The notes below the pieces were generated by a model. That model saw only the letters and a program-made list of their open reading frames with translations. It was not told the origin of the DNA and searched no databases. From Pedobacter sp. B4-66 (GTDB lineage: Bacteria; Bacteroidota; Bacteroidia; Sphingobacteriales; Sphingobacteriaceae): DNA of 64,000 nucleotides. A program made the position numbers and the translations under genes. Below, piece by piece: positions 51,511 to 61,032 of this stretch (position 1 is the stretch's first letter; each line of letters starts with the position of its first letter). The stretch covers positions 248,001 to 312,000 of the forward strand of contig NZ_JAFVME010000010.1 of assembly GCF_018492665.1 (NCBI RefSeq), written 5' to 3'.

Positions 51511-52168
51511 TGTAAGTTCTGTTGCTCCAGCAAATACACCACCAGCAGAAGTACAAAATAAGGCGCCAGAAACTATTACAATACCTGAAGTAGCGAAGCA
51601 ACCGCAACAGGATTCACCCCCTTTACCTTCAATTCCTGTAGCAAAAACGACTAGTTCTCCACCAGCTACCAAGATTGCACTAAAGCCTCTTGCTGACAGT
51701 AAAAAAATTGCAACATTAATTCCGTCGTTAAATGATATTGGACGTACAGAAGAAGGCGAAGAAGGTGATGAGCCAAAGTACATTAGCGGAGATGCAAGAG
51801 AAGCTTTTACATACGAGCAGCTGTTTACACTCTGGACTCAATATGCGAACAAAGCAAAAGATGATGGCAAGATCAATATATACACCTTGCTTAGCAGTTC
51901 AGATCCAATACTTGACTCTCCGGAGGAAATTACGGTACATGTAGAGCACAAGCTACAGGAAGCTTTATTGCAAGAAGAAATGATAGATTTTCTAAATTTC
52001 TTAAGACCAAACCTGAGAAATTTTAATCTTTCAATTAAGGCCAAACAAGTGGAAAGGACAGTGGTTAACAGACTCTATACCAATAAAGAAAAGTATGAGT
52101 ATCTGATTGAGAAAAATCCTAAGCTGGAAGAAATGCGTAAACGTTTCAACTTAGACGTTAATTCCTAG
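51506..52168 (+). CDS. dnaX: dnaX, tau-specific C-terminal part in the +1 frame
   Basis: After the A tract the +1 frame stays open for 220 codons: a proline-rich linker (VAPANTPPAEVQ, DSPPLPSIPVAK) typical of tau, then a globular part with YEQLFTLWTQYANKAKDDGKINIY and TVHVEHKLQEALLQEE, ending DVNS and TAG-like stop at 52168. The joined product would be about 605 residues, the normal tau size in Bacteroidota. Internal starts would make only a small C-terminal fragment. The last 11 bp overlap a gene on the other strand. Confidence 0.85.
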   Translation, partial: TNVSSVAPANTPPAEVQNKAPETITIPEVAKQPQQDSPPLPSIPVAKTTSSPPATKIALKPLADSKKIATLIPSLNDIGRTEEGEEGDEPKYISGDAREAFTYEQLFTLWTQYANKAKDDGKINIYTLLSSSDPILDSPEEITVHVEHKLQEALLQEEMIDFLNFLRPNLRNFNLSIKAKQVERTVVNRLYTNKEKYEYLIEKNPKLEEMRKRFNLDVNS

Positions 52169-52595
52169 AAGGTTTCCCTGGCGGCGGTGTATCATTAACA
52201 GGGTATCCCTCTTCATCCAAATCATCACGATCATCTTCCGGAGTACGTGCCAACAACTGATCTTCCGGTTCTAGTTCAAGACTTTCTAAAGTATCAATAT
52301 GCATAGCCGCACTTTCAAGGTTTTCTCCTATTTGTTTATCTTCATCATAAGCAGATCCATTATATGGATTTGCCTCATCGTATGTAGAAATACTATCCTC
52401 ACCATTAGGGGCAGAAGTATCATAAGGGAGTGGATGATCATACTCACTATCCTCACCTCTTACATCAAATTCAAAACTATTTCGGTTCTTATCGTATGAC
52501 AAATTATCAAAATCTTTAGTTTCTCCTAACTCAGTAGGATGAAGTTTGTCGAGTGCTTTTCTATCTCCTGGAACATTGTTTTGGTCTGCGCTCAT
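52158..52595 (-). CDS. Acidic, probably disordered hypothetical protein, 145 aa
   Basis: Very rich in Asp, Glu, Pro and Tyr (EFDVRGEDSEYDHPLPYD, EDDRDDLDEEGYPVND) with no secondary-structure-rich domain, signal or membrane segment, so mostly disordered. Short acidic proteins like this occur in Pedobacter relatives. Tail-to-tail overlap of 11 bp with dnaX. Function unknown. Confidence 0.6.
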   Translation of the reverse strand: MSADQNNVPGDRKALDKLHPTELGETKDFDNLSYDKNRNSFEFDVRGEDSEYDHPLPYDTSAPNGEDSISTYDEANPYNGSAYDEDKQIGENLESAAMHIDTLESLELEPEDQLLARTPEDDRDDLDEEGYPVNDTPPPGKPSRN

Positions 52596-52713
52596 AATGG
52601 TAAATTTTAAATAAACTTAGATAAAATTGTTTTTATATACAATAAGGCTTTCATGGATATGATGTGTAATTACAACCTCAAAAAACATAGAATTGTTTTC
52701 GGTTTTTAAATGA

Positions 52714-52755
52714 AAAAAAGAGGCCTGCTTGCTGATGCAAACAGGCCTCTTTTTT
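52714..52755. terminator. Strong terminator after icd
   Basis: AAAAAAGAGGCCTG (52714-52727) pairs with CAGGCCTCTTTTTT (52742-52755); an inner TTGC-TGAT-GCAA helix extends it. It ends the leftward icd gene and could also act for rightward transcription. Confidence 0.85.
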
Positions 52756-52768
52756 AACCTTTTTTATC

Positions 52769-54988
52769 TTACAAACCTGCTAATGCAGTATTTAATGTTT
52801 CGCTTGGGCGCATTGCTTTAAATGCCAAGTCATCATTAGGGTGGTAATAACCACCAATATTTTGTGGTTTACCTTGCGCACCTATTAATTCTCCTGTAAT
52901 CTTCGTTTCATTTTCAGCCAAAGCTTTAGCTAGTGGCACAAATCTTTCCTGCAACTCTGCATCTTTGGTTTGTGCAGCAAGGCCTTCTGCCCAATACAAC
53001 GCTAAATAGAAATGTGATCCTCTATTGTCTATCTGACCTACTTTACGAGCAGGAGACTTATCGTTTGCAAGGAATTTTTCAGTAGCTAAATCTAAAGTTT
53101 CAGCCAAAACCAAAGCTTTTGGATTATTTTGCGTTTGACCTAAATGTTCAAGAGAAACAGCTAATGCCAGGAATTCACCTAATGAATCCCAACGTAAATA
53201 CCCCTCTTCAATAAATTGTTCGATATGTTTTGGTGCAGAACCACCCGCTCCAGTTTCGAACAAGCCACCGCCATTCATTAATGGTACTATAGATAACATT
53301 TTTGCAGAGGTACCTAGTTCTAAAATTGGGAACAAATCTGTTAAATAATCACGTAATACGTTACCGGTTACTGAAATGGTATCTTCTCCTTTTCTAATTC
53401 TATCTAGAGTAAATTTGGTAGCTTCTACAGGTGATAAAATACGAATATCTAAACCAGTTGTATCATGGTCTAACAAGTACTTATTTACTTTTTTAATAAT
53501 CTCTCTATCATGTGCTCTGTTTTCATCTAACCAAAAAACAGCTGGTGTAGCTGATAAACGAGATCTGTTTACCGCCAACTTAACCCAATCCTGAATTGGA
53601 GCATCTTTAGTTTGGCACATACGGAAAATGTCGCCTTTTTCAACCTTTTGATCGAAGAAAACCTGTGCATTAGCATCTGTTACGCGAATTGTTCCCGCAG
53701 CAGTAGCCTGGAAAGTTTTATCATGAGAGCCATACTCTTCTGCTTTTTGCGCCATTAAACCTACGTTTGGCACAGAACCCATTGTAGTAACATCAAAAGC
53801 ACCATGAGCTTTACAGTCGTCAATAGTAGCAGTATATACACCCGCATAGCAACGATCTGGAATTATAGCAATAGTATCTTGTTGTTTGTTGTCCTTGTTC
53901 CACATCTGACCAGAAGTGCGGATCATTGCAGGCATAGAAGCATCAACAATCACATCAGAAGGGACGTGAAGATTAGTGATTCCTTTATCTGAATTTACCA
54001 TTGCCAAAGCAGGGCCATTTTCAATTGCTTGTGCAATTGCAGCTTCAACTTCAACTTGTTTAGGGTTTCCTGCTATTTTAGCATAAACATCACCTAAACC
54101 ATTACGGGTATCAACATTTAATTCTTTGAATAACTCAGCATATTTAGCAAAAACATCTGCAAAATAAACTTCTACTATAGCACCAAAAATGATTGGATCA
54201 GAAACCTTCATCATGGTAGCTTTTAAATGTGCTGAGAGTAAAACTCCAGCAGCTTTTGCCTCTTCAATAGCTTTTGCAACAAAAGATTTTAAAGCAGAAA
54301 GACTCATTACCGAACTATCGATAACTTCACCTGCTTTTAAAGGTGATAATCCTTTTAATTCAGAAATGGCTCCGTTTGCATCAACAAACTCAATTTTAAA
54401 TTGAGCGGCTTCTGCTACTGTAGCTGATTTCTCAGACCCATAAAAATCGCCTTCGGTCATGCTTACAACCTTAGTTTTAGAATCTGCAGACCAAGCTCCC
54501 ATTGAATGTGGGTTAGCTTTTGCATAATTTTTAACTGCTTTAGGTGCTCTGCGATCTGAGTTACCTTCGCGTAAAACCGGGTTAACAGCCGAACCTAAAA
54601 CTTTTGCATATTTTGCTTTGATTGCTTTTTCTTCCTCAGTCTGTGCATTATCTGGATAATTAGGAATAGCATACCCTTGAGATTGCAACTCTGTAATTGC
54701 GCCAACTAATTGCGGAATAGAAGCTGAAATATTAGGTAACTTAATAATGTTAGCCTCTGGTGTAGTAGCCAATTGGCCCAGTTCTGTCAATGCATCTCCA
54801 ACCTTTTGGTCTTCCTTTAAAAACTCAGGAAAGTTTGCCAAAATTCTTCCGGCCAAAGAAATATCTCTGGTTTCTACATCAATACCAGCTGATGCTGTAA
54901 AAGCTTGTACAATTGGTAATAATGAATAGGTTGCCAACATTGGCGCTTCATCTGTTTTGGTATAGATAATTTTTGATGTATTCGACAT
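52769..54988 (-). CDS. icd: NADP-dependent isocitrate dehydrogenase, monomeric type, 739 aa
   Basis: The monomeric (about 740-residue) isocitrate dehydrogenase: KIIYTKTDEAPMLATYSLLPIVQAF at the N-terminus, LPNISASIPQLVGAITELQ, NGDRRAPKAVKNYAKANPHSMG-like SDRRAPKAVKNYAK, KATMMKVSDPIIFG, and the C-terminal HFYLALYWAEGLAAQ and NIGGYYHPNDDLAFKAMRPS. Catalyses oxidative decarboxylation of isocitrate to 2-oxoglutarate in the TCA cycle. Single gene with its own terminator. Confidence 0.97.
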   Translation of the reverse strand: MSNTSKIIYTKTDEAPMLATYSLLPIVQAFTASAGIDVETRDISLAGRILANFPEFLKEDQKVGDALTELGQLATTPEANIIKLPNISASIPQLVGAITELQSQGYAIPNYPDNAQTEEEKAIKAKYAKVLGSAVNPVLREGNSDRRAPKAVKNYAKANPHSMGAWSADSKTKVVSMTEGDFYGSEKSATVAEAAQFKIEFVDANGAISELKGLSPLKAGEVIDSSVMSLSALKSFVAKAIEEAKAAGVLLSAHLKATMMKVSDPIIFGAIVEVYFADVFAKYAELFKELNVDTRNGLGDVYAKIAGNPKQVEVEAAIAQAIENGPALAMVNSDKGITNLHVPSDVIVDASMPAMIRTSGQMWNKDNKQQDTIAIIPDRCYAGVYTATIDDCKAHGAFDVTTMGSVPNVGLMAQKAEEYGSHDKTFQATAAGTIRVTDANAQVFFDQKVEKGDIFRMCQTKDAPIQDWVKLAVNRSRLSATPAVFWLDENRAHDREIIKKVNKYLLDHDTTGLDIRILSPVEATKFTLDRIRKGEDTISVTGNVLRDYLTDLFPILELGTSAKMLSIVPLMNGGGLFETGAGGSAPKHIEQFIEEGYLRWDSLGEFLALAVSLEHLGQTQNNPKALVLAETLDLATEKFLANDKSPARKVGQIDNRGSHFYLALYWAEGLAAQTKDAELQERFVPLAKALAENETKITGELIGAQGKPQNIGGYYHPNDDLAFKAMRPSETLNTALAGL

Positions 54989-55199
54989 ATTTTTATAAAT
55001 ACGATTATATGAATAAAAAAATAAAAGCAGTGTTGTTTATGATAAACGTGCTTTCTATTAAAATCGCCTAAAGATATAATAAACAGATGAATTTCATGGT
55101 GTTTATTTTGTCACATCAACCTTACTTTTTGACTAAACATTTTGCTAAAACTAAAGATGGCCTATTATTTTTGCCATTAAATTTTAGCTTTGTTAAAGA

Positions 55200-57272
55200 A
55201 TGAAAATATTTTTAACAGGCCTGATAGTACTTGCAGGAATTACAGCTTCAGCCCAGACACAACAAGATTCAACTAGAAGGTTAAACGAGGTTACTATAAG
55301 ACCTTATTTTTCTAATCAATCTTTAATCAGATCCACGGGAGCAATTGGCCTTATCGACAGTACAACACTTGACAGGCAATTGGGCAATTCGTTTGTATCA
55401 GCACTAAATACTGTTGCCGGAGTTAGAATGGAAGAACGGTCTCCTGGAAGTTACCGATTATCTATAAGGGGCAGTTTATTAAGATCTCCGTTTGGAATAA
55501 GAAATATAAAAATATATCTGGATGATTTCCCTTTAACCGATGCAGGAGGAAATAGTTACTTAAATGCTTTAGATGTTGCAAGCGCAAGCCAGATACAGAT
55601 TTTAAAGGGGCCTCAGAGTAGTATTTATGGAGCTAACTCGGGAGGTGTTGTTTTAATACAACCACAGGGCTCCAATGCTATAACAAATAATAACTCGATA
55701 GCACTAAAGCTTGAGGGAGGATCTTTTGGTTCTTTTCATCAAAATGCTGTATTACAACATCAGGCTGAAAAATATAGTTTAAATATCACTCAAGCTTATC
55801 AGAGAAGTGATGGCTATCGTGATCATAGTGGCATGGAACGTAAATATTTCCAAGCTCTTCAAAAATGGGATTATACTAAAAATGCCAGTTTAAAAACCCT
55901 ACTATTTTATTCTGATTTACATTACAATACACCAGGCGGACTAACCGCAGAACAGTATTTACAGAATCCATCATCATCTCGCCCTGCGGCAGGACAAACC
56001 AAAAGCGCCATAGACCAAAATGCCGGCATTTACAGTAAAACTATATACGGTGGAATTTCTAATAACTGGATCATCAACAGTCATTTTAAACATGTAATTT
56101 CTGTATTTTCTTCTTACACGGATTTTAAAAACCCATTTATTACTAATTATGAAAAGCGCAAAGAGTTTACGCTAGGCCTACGCTCTTATTTGGAATATGC
56201 CAGAAGTTCATCTGATGTAGACTGGAAATTTAATATCGGACTAGAAAGCATGAAAACAGGTACTGATTTTGACAATTATGATAACAACTTTGGTCAACCA
56301 GGTGCAGTTCAAGCTTCGGATAAACTAAATGCTAATTCAAATTTTGCGTTTGCTCATCTTGGCATCGATATATCTCAAAAGCTATTAATTGAGTTATCAG
56401 CAAGCGCAAACTTATATGGCTACAATTACCGAAGCATTGCTCCGATCGCTATCTCTAAAAAAACAAATAAATTTGACGTACAATTCATGCCAAGGATTGC
56501 TTTATCTTACTTAGTCGACGATCAATTTTCTCTAAGATCATCCGTAAGTAAAGGCTACTCTCCACCCAGTCTTTCAGAAGTACGTGCTTCAAACAATGTA
56601 ATTAATATTGACCTCCAACCTGAATATGGCTGGAATTATGAAGCAGGAGTTAGATATGAAGGTCTAAATAAGAGGCTTTTTGTAGATGTTACGGGATTTT
56701 ATTACAACCTTAAAAAAGCAATTGTAAGACGAACAATTTTAATAAATGAAAAGGAGGCTGATTATTTTGTAAATGCGGGAGGCACAAAGCAATGGGGCCT
56801 GGAAAGCTCATTGGCATTTTGGATTATCCCTACCAATGAAAATAATTTTATAAGAGGACTACAATTAAGAAATTCATATACCCTAAGTCATTTTAAATTT
56901 GACAAGTATATAGATAAGGCCAATGATTTCTCTGGCAATAACCTTACAGGGGTACCCAAAGTAACAGTTATTAACAGTACTGATGTTCGGTTACCAAAGG
57001 GATTCTATCTGTTTTTACAGCATAATTACACCTCAAGCATCCCATTAAATGACGCAAATACTGTATATGCTAAAAAATACCATTTAGTACAGGCAAAAGT
57101 TGGCAAAAAGAACCTTCGTATAGGCAAAACCCTCTTCGAAGTTTATGCAGGAGCAGATAATTTGTTAAATGAAAAATACAGTTTGGGCAATGATTTAAAT
57201 GCTCTTGGTGGCAGGTATTTTAATGCTGCTGCAACTCGTAACTTTTACGGAGGCTTAACAATATGTTTATAA
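55200..57272 (+). CDS. TonB-dependent receptor (siderophore-type), 690 aa
   Basis: A signal peptide (MKIFLTGLIVLAGITASAQ), a TonB box-like start (LNEVTIRPY), a plug at about 45-160 (NTVAGVRMEERSPGSYRLSIRGS, ILKGPQSSIYGANSGGVVLI) and a beta-barrel ending ATRNFYGGLTICL, with the typical DNLLNEKYSLGNDLN before it. There is no STN and no partner lipoprotein, so it is a FecA/FepA-like importer and not SusC-type. Substrate is probably a metal chelate; not determinable. A TAGCTTTG box lies seven bases upstream. Confidence 0.9.
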   Translation: MKIFLTGLIVLAGITASAQTQQDSTRRLNEVTIRPYFSNQSLIRSTGAIGLIDSTTLDRQLGNSFVSALNTVAGVRMEERSPGSYRLSIRGSLLRSPFGIRNIKIYLDDFPLTDAGGNSYLNALDVASASQIQILKGPQSSIYGANSGGVVLIQPQGSNAITNNNSIALKLEGGSFGSFHQNAVLQHQAEKYSLNITQAYQRSDGYRDHSGMERKYFQALQKWDYTKNASLKTLLFYSDLHYNTPGGLTAEQYLQNPSSSRPAAGQTKSAIDQNAGIYSKTIYGGISNNWIINSHFKHVISVFSSYTDFKNPFITNYEKRKEFTLGLRSYLEYARSSSDVDWKFNIGLESMKTGTDFDNYDNNFGQPGAVQASDKLNANSNFAFAHLGIDISQKLLIELSASANLYGYNYRSIAPIAISKKTNKFDVQFMPRIALSYLVDDQFSLRSSVSKGYSPPSLSEVRASNNVINIDLQPEYGWNYEAGVRYEGLNKRLFVDVTGFYYNLKKAIVRRTILINEKEADYFVNAGGTKQWGLESSLAFWIIPTNENNFIRGLQLRNSYTLSHFKFDKYIDKANDFSGNNLTGVPKVTVINSTDVRLPKGFYLFLQHNYTSSIPLNDANTVYAKKYHLVQAKVGKKNLRIGKTLFEVYAGADNLLNEKYSLGNDLNALGGRYFNAAATRNFYGGLTICL

Positions 57273-57349
57273 CTAGTTAATAACTATTCTCATATCACCT
57301 TTTATTTTAAATCAATTGTTCGTAATTTTCTGTTAGACAATACGAAACA

Positions 57350-57877
57350 ATGAATTCTAGCAACGAAACCTTATTTTCAGAAAAGCAGCGCTTTGGTCAA
57401 AAATGGATTTGGGCAATTCTAATTGGAGCCAACTTAATATTTTGCTATGGTGTGTTTTATCAGGTCTTTGAAAGAAAATCTTTCGATGATAACTCCATGA
57501 GCAATATGCAATTGATAACGGCTTCAGTACTTATGTTTTTACTTACACTTGCATTTCTAGTACTGAAACTCGAGACCTACATTAAAAAAGATGGGATCTA
57601 TGTGCGTTTTTTTCCATTCCATTTAACAGTTAGAAAGTATTCGTGGGACAATATTCAAAGATTTTCTGTTAGGCAATATGATCCAATTTCGGAATATGGA
57701 GGATGGGGTTTTAGATTCGGATTTTTAAAAAAAGGGATGGCCTTTAACGTTTCAGGAAATAAAGGAATACAACTTGTTTTAAAGAATGGATCAAGGTTGT
57801 TAATAGGCACCAATAAACCAGAAGAGGCTTCAGAAACACTTCAAAAGCTAAAGCTTGGGTCTAATGTCAATTATTAA
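57350..57877 (+). CDS. Membrane protein with PH-like domain, 175 aa
   Basis: Two transmembrane helices (about 20-40 and 56-76) precede a soluble beta domain with YIKKDGIYVRFFPFHLTVRKYSWDNIQRFSV and GIQLVLKNGSRLLIGTNKPEEASETLQKL, which has the pattern of bacterial PH-like (YdbT/DUF304-type) domains. Located in the inner membrane with the domain in the cytoplasm, most likely. Function unknown. Confidence 0.65.
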   Translation: MNSSNETLFSEKQRFGQKWIWAILIGANLIFCYGVFYQVFERKSFDDNSMSNMQLITASVLMFLLTLAFLVLKLETYIKKDGIYVRFFPFHLTVRKYSWDNIQRFSVRQYDPISEYGGWGFRFGFLKKGMAFNVSGNKGIQLVLKNGSRLLIGTNKPEEASETLQKLKLGSNVNY

Positions 57878-57881
57878 GGCT

Positions 57882-58442
57882 TTATTTTTTGAATATAGGT
57901 TTTATTGGATATCTCCTGTGTCTTAAATTATTGAACACTAAAGCTACCAGAAACAAAATCATTATCCCTGACAACACTGGAGAGAGCACATACATATAAC
58001 CTAAAGCTTTTATCTTTTCACTTCCGATTACAGCTATCAGTGCAGTAGCTCCACCAGGAGGATGTAATGTCTTGGTAATTTGCATCGCTACTATTGAGAT
58101 TGAAACCGCTAAAGCACAGGCCAACCAGACTTCTCCGGGAAAAAATTTGGCAACCGTAACTCCAATTATTGCTGAAATCAAATGACCACCTATTAAGTTT
58201 CTTGGTTGTGCCAAAGGACTATTAATTATACCATAAATAAGTACCGAAGAAGCACCAAAAGAACCTATCAGGTATAAATTATCATTAGCTACCAGGTATT
58301 TACTATTTAACAATCCAATTAAACCTATACCAATAAATGATCCAATAAAAGTAAGGATATGCTCCTTTGCATCAATTAAAGTTTCACGATACAGTACATA
58401 CCTCGCCCTACGATAGTGCTTCCTAATTCTCTTTCTTGGCAT
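57882..58442 (-). CDS. HPP-family transmembrane protein, 186 aa
   Basis: Five or so hydrophobic segments from about residue 28 to 170 and the signature TKTLHPPGGATALIAVIG, which names the HPP family. A related plant/cyanobacterial protein carries nitrite, but the family role is generally unknown. The N-terminus is basic. It faces the upstream gene tail to tail with four bases between. Confidence 0.88.
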   Translation of the reverse strand: MPRKRIRKHYRRARYVLYRETLIDAKEHILTFIGSFIGIGLIGLLNSKYLVANDNLYLIGSFGASSVLIYGIINSPLAQPRNLIGGHLISAIIGVTVAKFFPGEVWLACALAVSISIVAMQITKTLHPPGGATALIAVIGSEKIKALGYMYVLSPVLSGIMILFLVALVFNNLRHRRYPIKPIFKK

Positions 58443-58670
58443 TGCTCTTTAAAATATGGCGCAAAAGTAAGGTTATATCTCACCAATTACTAGTAATCAT
58501 CTTAATATCACCACTTTTTACAAACCACAAACTAAAAAGGTGACCTCCATTTTTGCCTGCATTTGTTTAATGCACACATAAACTTTATATTAACAGGCGC
58601 TTATTATTAGCAAGTTTCGGGTTTCCAAGCAGCGTACGTAGGTGTAAATTTGACTAATAAACAAAAGATC

Positions 58671-59522
58671 ATGGAAACATATAGTCAGATTGATTACAAT
58701 AGAATTGCACAAGCAATAGCATATTTAAAAGTAAATTTTAAACAACAGCCGTCACTTGATGATGTTGCAGAACATGTTAACCTTAGTCCTTTTCATTTTC
58801 AACGCATATTTAAAGAATGGGCCGGAGTTACACCAAAAAAATTCCTCCAGTATCTTTCAATTGAATACGCTAAAAGCATACTTAAAGACAATCAAGTTAC
58901 CTTATTCGATGCGGCTTATGAAACCGGTCTATCAGGTACCAGTCGCCTTCACGACCTCTTTATAAACATAGAAGGAATGACTCCCGGCGAGTTTAAAAAT
59001 GGAGGTGAACAGCTCACTATAAATTATAGCTATGCTGAAAGTCCTTTTGGATCTCTGATTGTCGCATCTACAGGAAAAGGCGTTTGCTATATGGCATTTG
59101 CAGATGATCAACATGAAGCATTGGAAGCTTTAAAAAATACTTTCCCCAATGCCCAATATCATCAGCTATTGGATATGATACAACAGAATGCACTTTACAT
59201 ATTTACTCAGGATTGGAGCAGAATAAATGAAATAAAACTTCATTTAAAAGGAACCGCTTTTCAATTAAAGGTATGGGAAACCTTGCTAAAAGTGCCAATT
59301 GGAGGTTTATCCACTTATGCTACTATTGCTGCGTCTATTAATAACCCAAAAGCAAGTAGGGCTGTGGGCTCTGCAGTTGGAGATAATCCTGTCGCATTTT
59401 TAATTCCATGTCACAGGGTTATCAAATCTACTGGAGAATTTGGTCAGTATCATTGGGGTAGTTCACGTAAAACGGCAATTATTGGTTGGGAAGCTGCAAA
59501 AACAACATTGGGTAAAATTTAG
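58671..59522 (+). CDS. Ada-like regulator/methyltransferase without the N-terminal zinc domain, 283 aa
   Basis: Start ATG 58671 is used; a TTG seven codons earlier is possible. Residues about 1-100 are an AraC helix-turn-helix pair (PSLDDVAEHVNLSPFHFQRIFKEWAGVTPKKF), residues about 110-283 are O6-alkylguanine-DNA methyltransferase with GTAFQLKVWETLLKVPIG and the acceptor motif IPCHRVI. Compared with E. coli Ada, the N-terminal zinc-binding domain that senses methyl phosphotriesters is missing. Its stop codon overlaps that of the convergent AlkA-like gene, together an alkylation repair pair. Confidence 0.9.
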   Translation: METYSQIDYNRIAQAIAYLKVNFKQQPSLDDVAEHVNLSPFHFQRIFKEWAGVTPKKFLQYLSIEYAKSILKDNQVTLFDAAYETGLSGTSRLHDLFINIEGMTPGEFKNGGEQLTINYSYAESPFGSLIVASTGKGVCYMAFADDQHEALEALKNTFPNAQYHQLLDMIQQNALYIFTQDWSRINEIKLHLKGTAFQLKVWETLLKVPIGGLSTYATIAASINNPKASRAVGSAVGDNPVAFLIPCHRVIKSTGEFGQYHWGSSRKTAIIGWEAAKTTLGKI

Positions 59523-60421
59523 CACTTCTTTGAAAGACTTCGCCAAAGATAAAATACCAAATAGCTCTCCCACCCCGGGTAATTACTAAAAAACAGCTCA
59601 ATTTCCTTGTGCTGTTTTTTATCTGCAATAATTTTATGGTTTAGCAATGAATTTAGAAGCCCCGCATCCCCATAAGGAACACATGAATGTTCTTTTAAAG
59701 ACTTCATAAGCGCATAGTTAGCGGTCCAAACACCTATCCCCTTAATGTTATTCAGAGCTTTTTGTCTTGCAATAAGATCCGGCAAGGCAAGTAATTTATC
59801 TTTACTAATTTCTCCGGAAGCGAATGCTTTTGCAATAGTAATCAGATATTCTGCCTTGCTTTTAGAAAACTGCATTTCCTTCAGATCATCAGGATAAAGT
59901 TCAGCTAGCACCGCACAATTTGGAAACACATGATAATTGAACCCATTATAAGACATATAGGTTCCATACTTTTCAACCAGTCGTCTCTTTAATTTATATG
60001 CAAAAGTAAGATTAATCTGTTGACCTATTATTGCCCAACAAATGGCTTCAAATAAATTAGGTATGCCGATTAAACGGAGCCCATTATAGGCCGTTGCCAT
60101 ATAAGCTAACCTTTGATCATTTTTTATTAACCGATAAAAGGACTCCATATCTTTCTCAAGATCAAACCAATCAGATACAAATTTCTTAAGCTTATTTAAA
60201 TCGGGCTGCTTAAGATCGCCATCAAGTAACTCAATCTGCAATTTATGCTCATAAAAAGCGACACTAACCAATACTTGCTGACCTTCAATTTCGACAACTT
60301 TTATAACCTGATCTGTATCTACTTTATGCATACAGTCGTCAAAATTCCTATCCAGAAACCATAAACATTCTTGAAAATCAAAATTCAAAGGGGCATCAAT
60401 TGAGATGATTTGCTTACTCAT
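59519..60421 (-). CDS. AlkA-like DNA-3-methyladenine glycosylase, 300 aa
   Basis: A HhH-GPD glycosylase of the AlkA type: an N-terminal beta domain (about 1-90), AICWAIIGQQINLTFAYKLKRRLVE, the helix-hairpin-helix LNNIKGIGVWTANYALM and the catalytic Asp in VPYGDAGLLNSL. It removes alkylated bases such as 3-methyladenine. Convergent with the Ada-like gene with overlapping stop codons. The symbol is not given because substrate range may differ from AlkA. Confidence 0.88.
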   Translation of the reverse strand: MSKQIISIDAPLNFDFQECLWFLDRNFDDCMHKVDTDQVIKVVEIEGQQVLVSVAFYEHKLQIELLDGDLKQPDLNKLKKFVSDWFDLEKDMESFYRLIKNDQRLAYMATAYNGLRLIGIPNLFEAICWAIIGQQINLTFAYKLKRRLVEKYGTYMSYNGFNYHVFPNCAVLAELYPDDLKEMQFSKSKAEYLITIAKAFASGEISKDKLLALPDLIARQKALNNIKGIGVWTANYALMKSLKEHSCVPYGDAGLLNSLLNHKIIADKKQHKEIELFFSNYPGWESYLVFYLWRSLSKKC

Positions 60422-60539
60422 ATCTCAAAAGTATTCATTTGCTTGAACAATAAAATCTGTTTCTTGCTCAATATAAATTCAGGTAACCATAAAAATGGCA
60501 GGGCTATTGCAGGAAGAAAGAAGAATAATTAATGTCAAT

Positions 60540-61031
60540 ATGAAAAAATCACTTATCCTATTAACCGGCATCGCCTTAATTGCATCTGCCTGCAATAGTA
60601 GTAATACTGACAGCAAAGGTGTCGACAGCACATCAGTAACTTCCGTTGATACGACGCTTACGCCAGCAGTGCCAGATCAAGTAAAGATCACAGACTGTTA
60701 CATTTACACCAAGAACAGAGACACCATAAAGCTCAAATTGAATACTGAAAACGAAGAATTAACTGGAGATTTAAGTTATAATCTGTTTGAGAAAGACAGT
60801 AACAAAGGTACTATTTCCGGAGAAATTAAAGGAGATACTATCCTAGCAGAATATACTTTTGATTCAGAAGGAATGCGATCAACAAGAGAGGTTGTCTTTT
60901 TAAAAAGAGATGGAAAATTATATGAAGGTTTTGGAGATGTAGAAGAGAAAAGTGGCAAAACAGTATTTAAAAATAGAGCGCAGTTAAAATTTGAAGACGC
61001 AATAGTACTTTCTTTAACAGAATGTAAATAA
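60540..61031 (+). CDS. Lipoprotein of unknown function, 163 aa
   Basis: The start at ATG 60540 gives a lipoprotein signal (MKKSLILLTGIALIASAC) with Cys18. The mature protein has a Ser/Thr-rich spacer and a beta-rich domain (CYIYTKNRDTIKLKLNTENEELTGDLSYNLF, ILAEYTFDSEGMRSTREVVFLK), similar to small Bacteroidota lipoproteins that resemble NlpE/lipocalin-like folds. Envelope-located; function unknown. Confidence 0.72.
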   Translation: MKKSLILLTGIALIASACNSSNTDSKGVDSTSVTSVDTTLTPAVPDQVKITDCYIYTKNRDTIKLKLNTENEELTGDLSYNLFEKDSNKGTISGEIKGDTILAEYTFDSEGMRSTREVVFLKRDGKLYEGFGDVEEKSGKTVFKNRAQLKFEDAIVLSLTECK

Positions 61032-61032
61032 T

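Noticed and set aside
51451..51783. Minus-strand frame of 110 codons opposite the dnaX junction
   Set aside because: Low-complexity Gly/Ser/Ala product that is the complement of the proline-rich tau linker; the plus strand explains the region.
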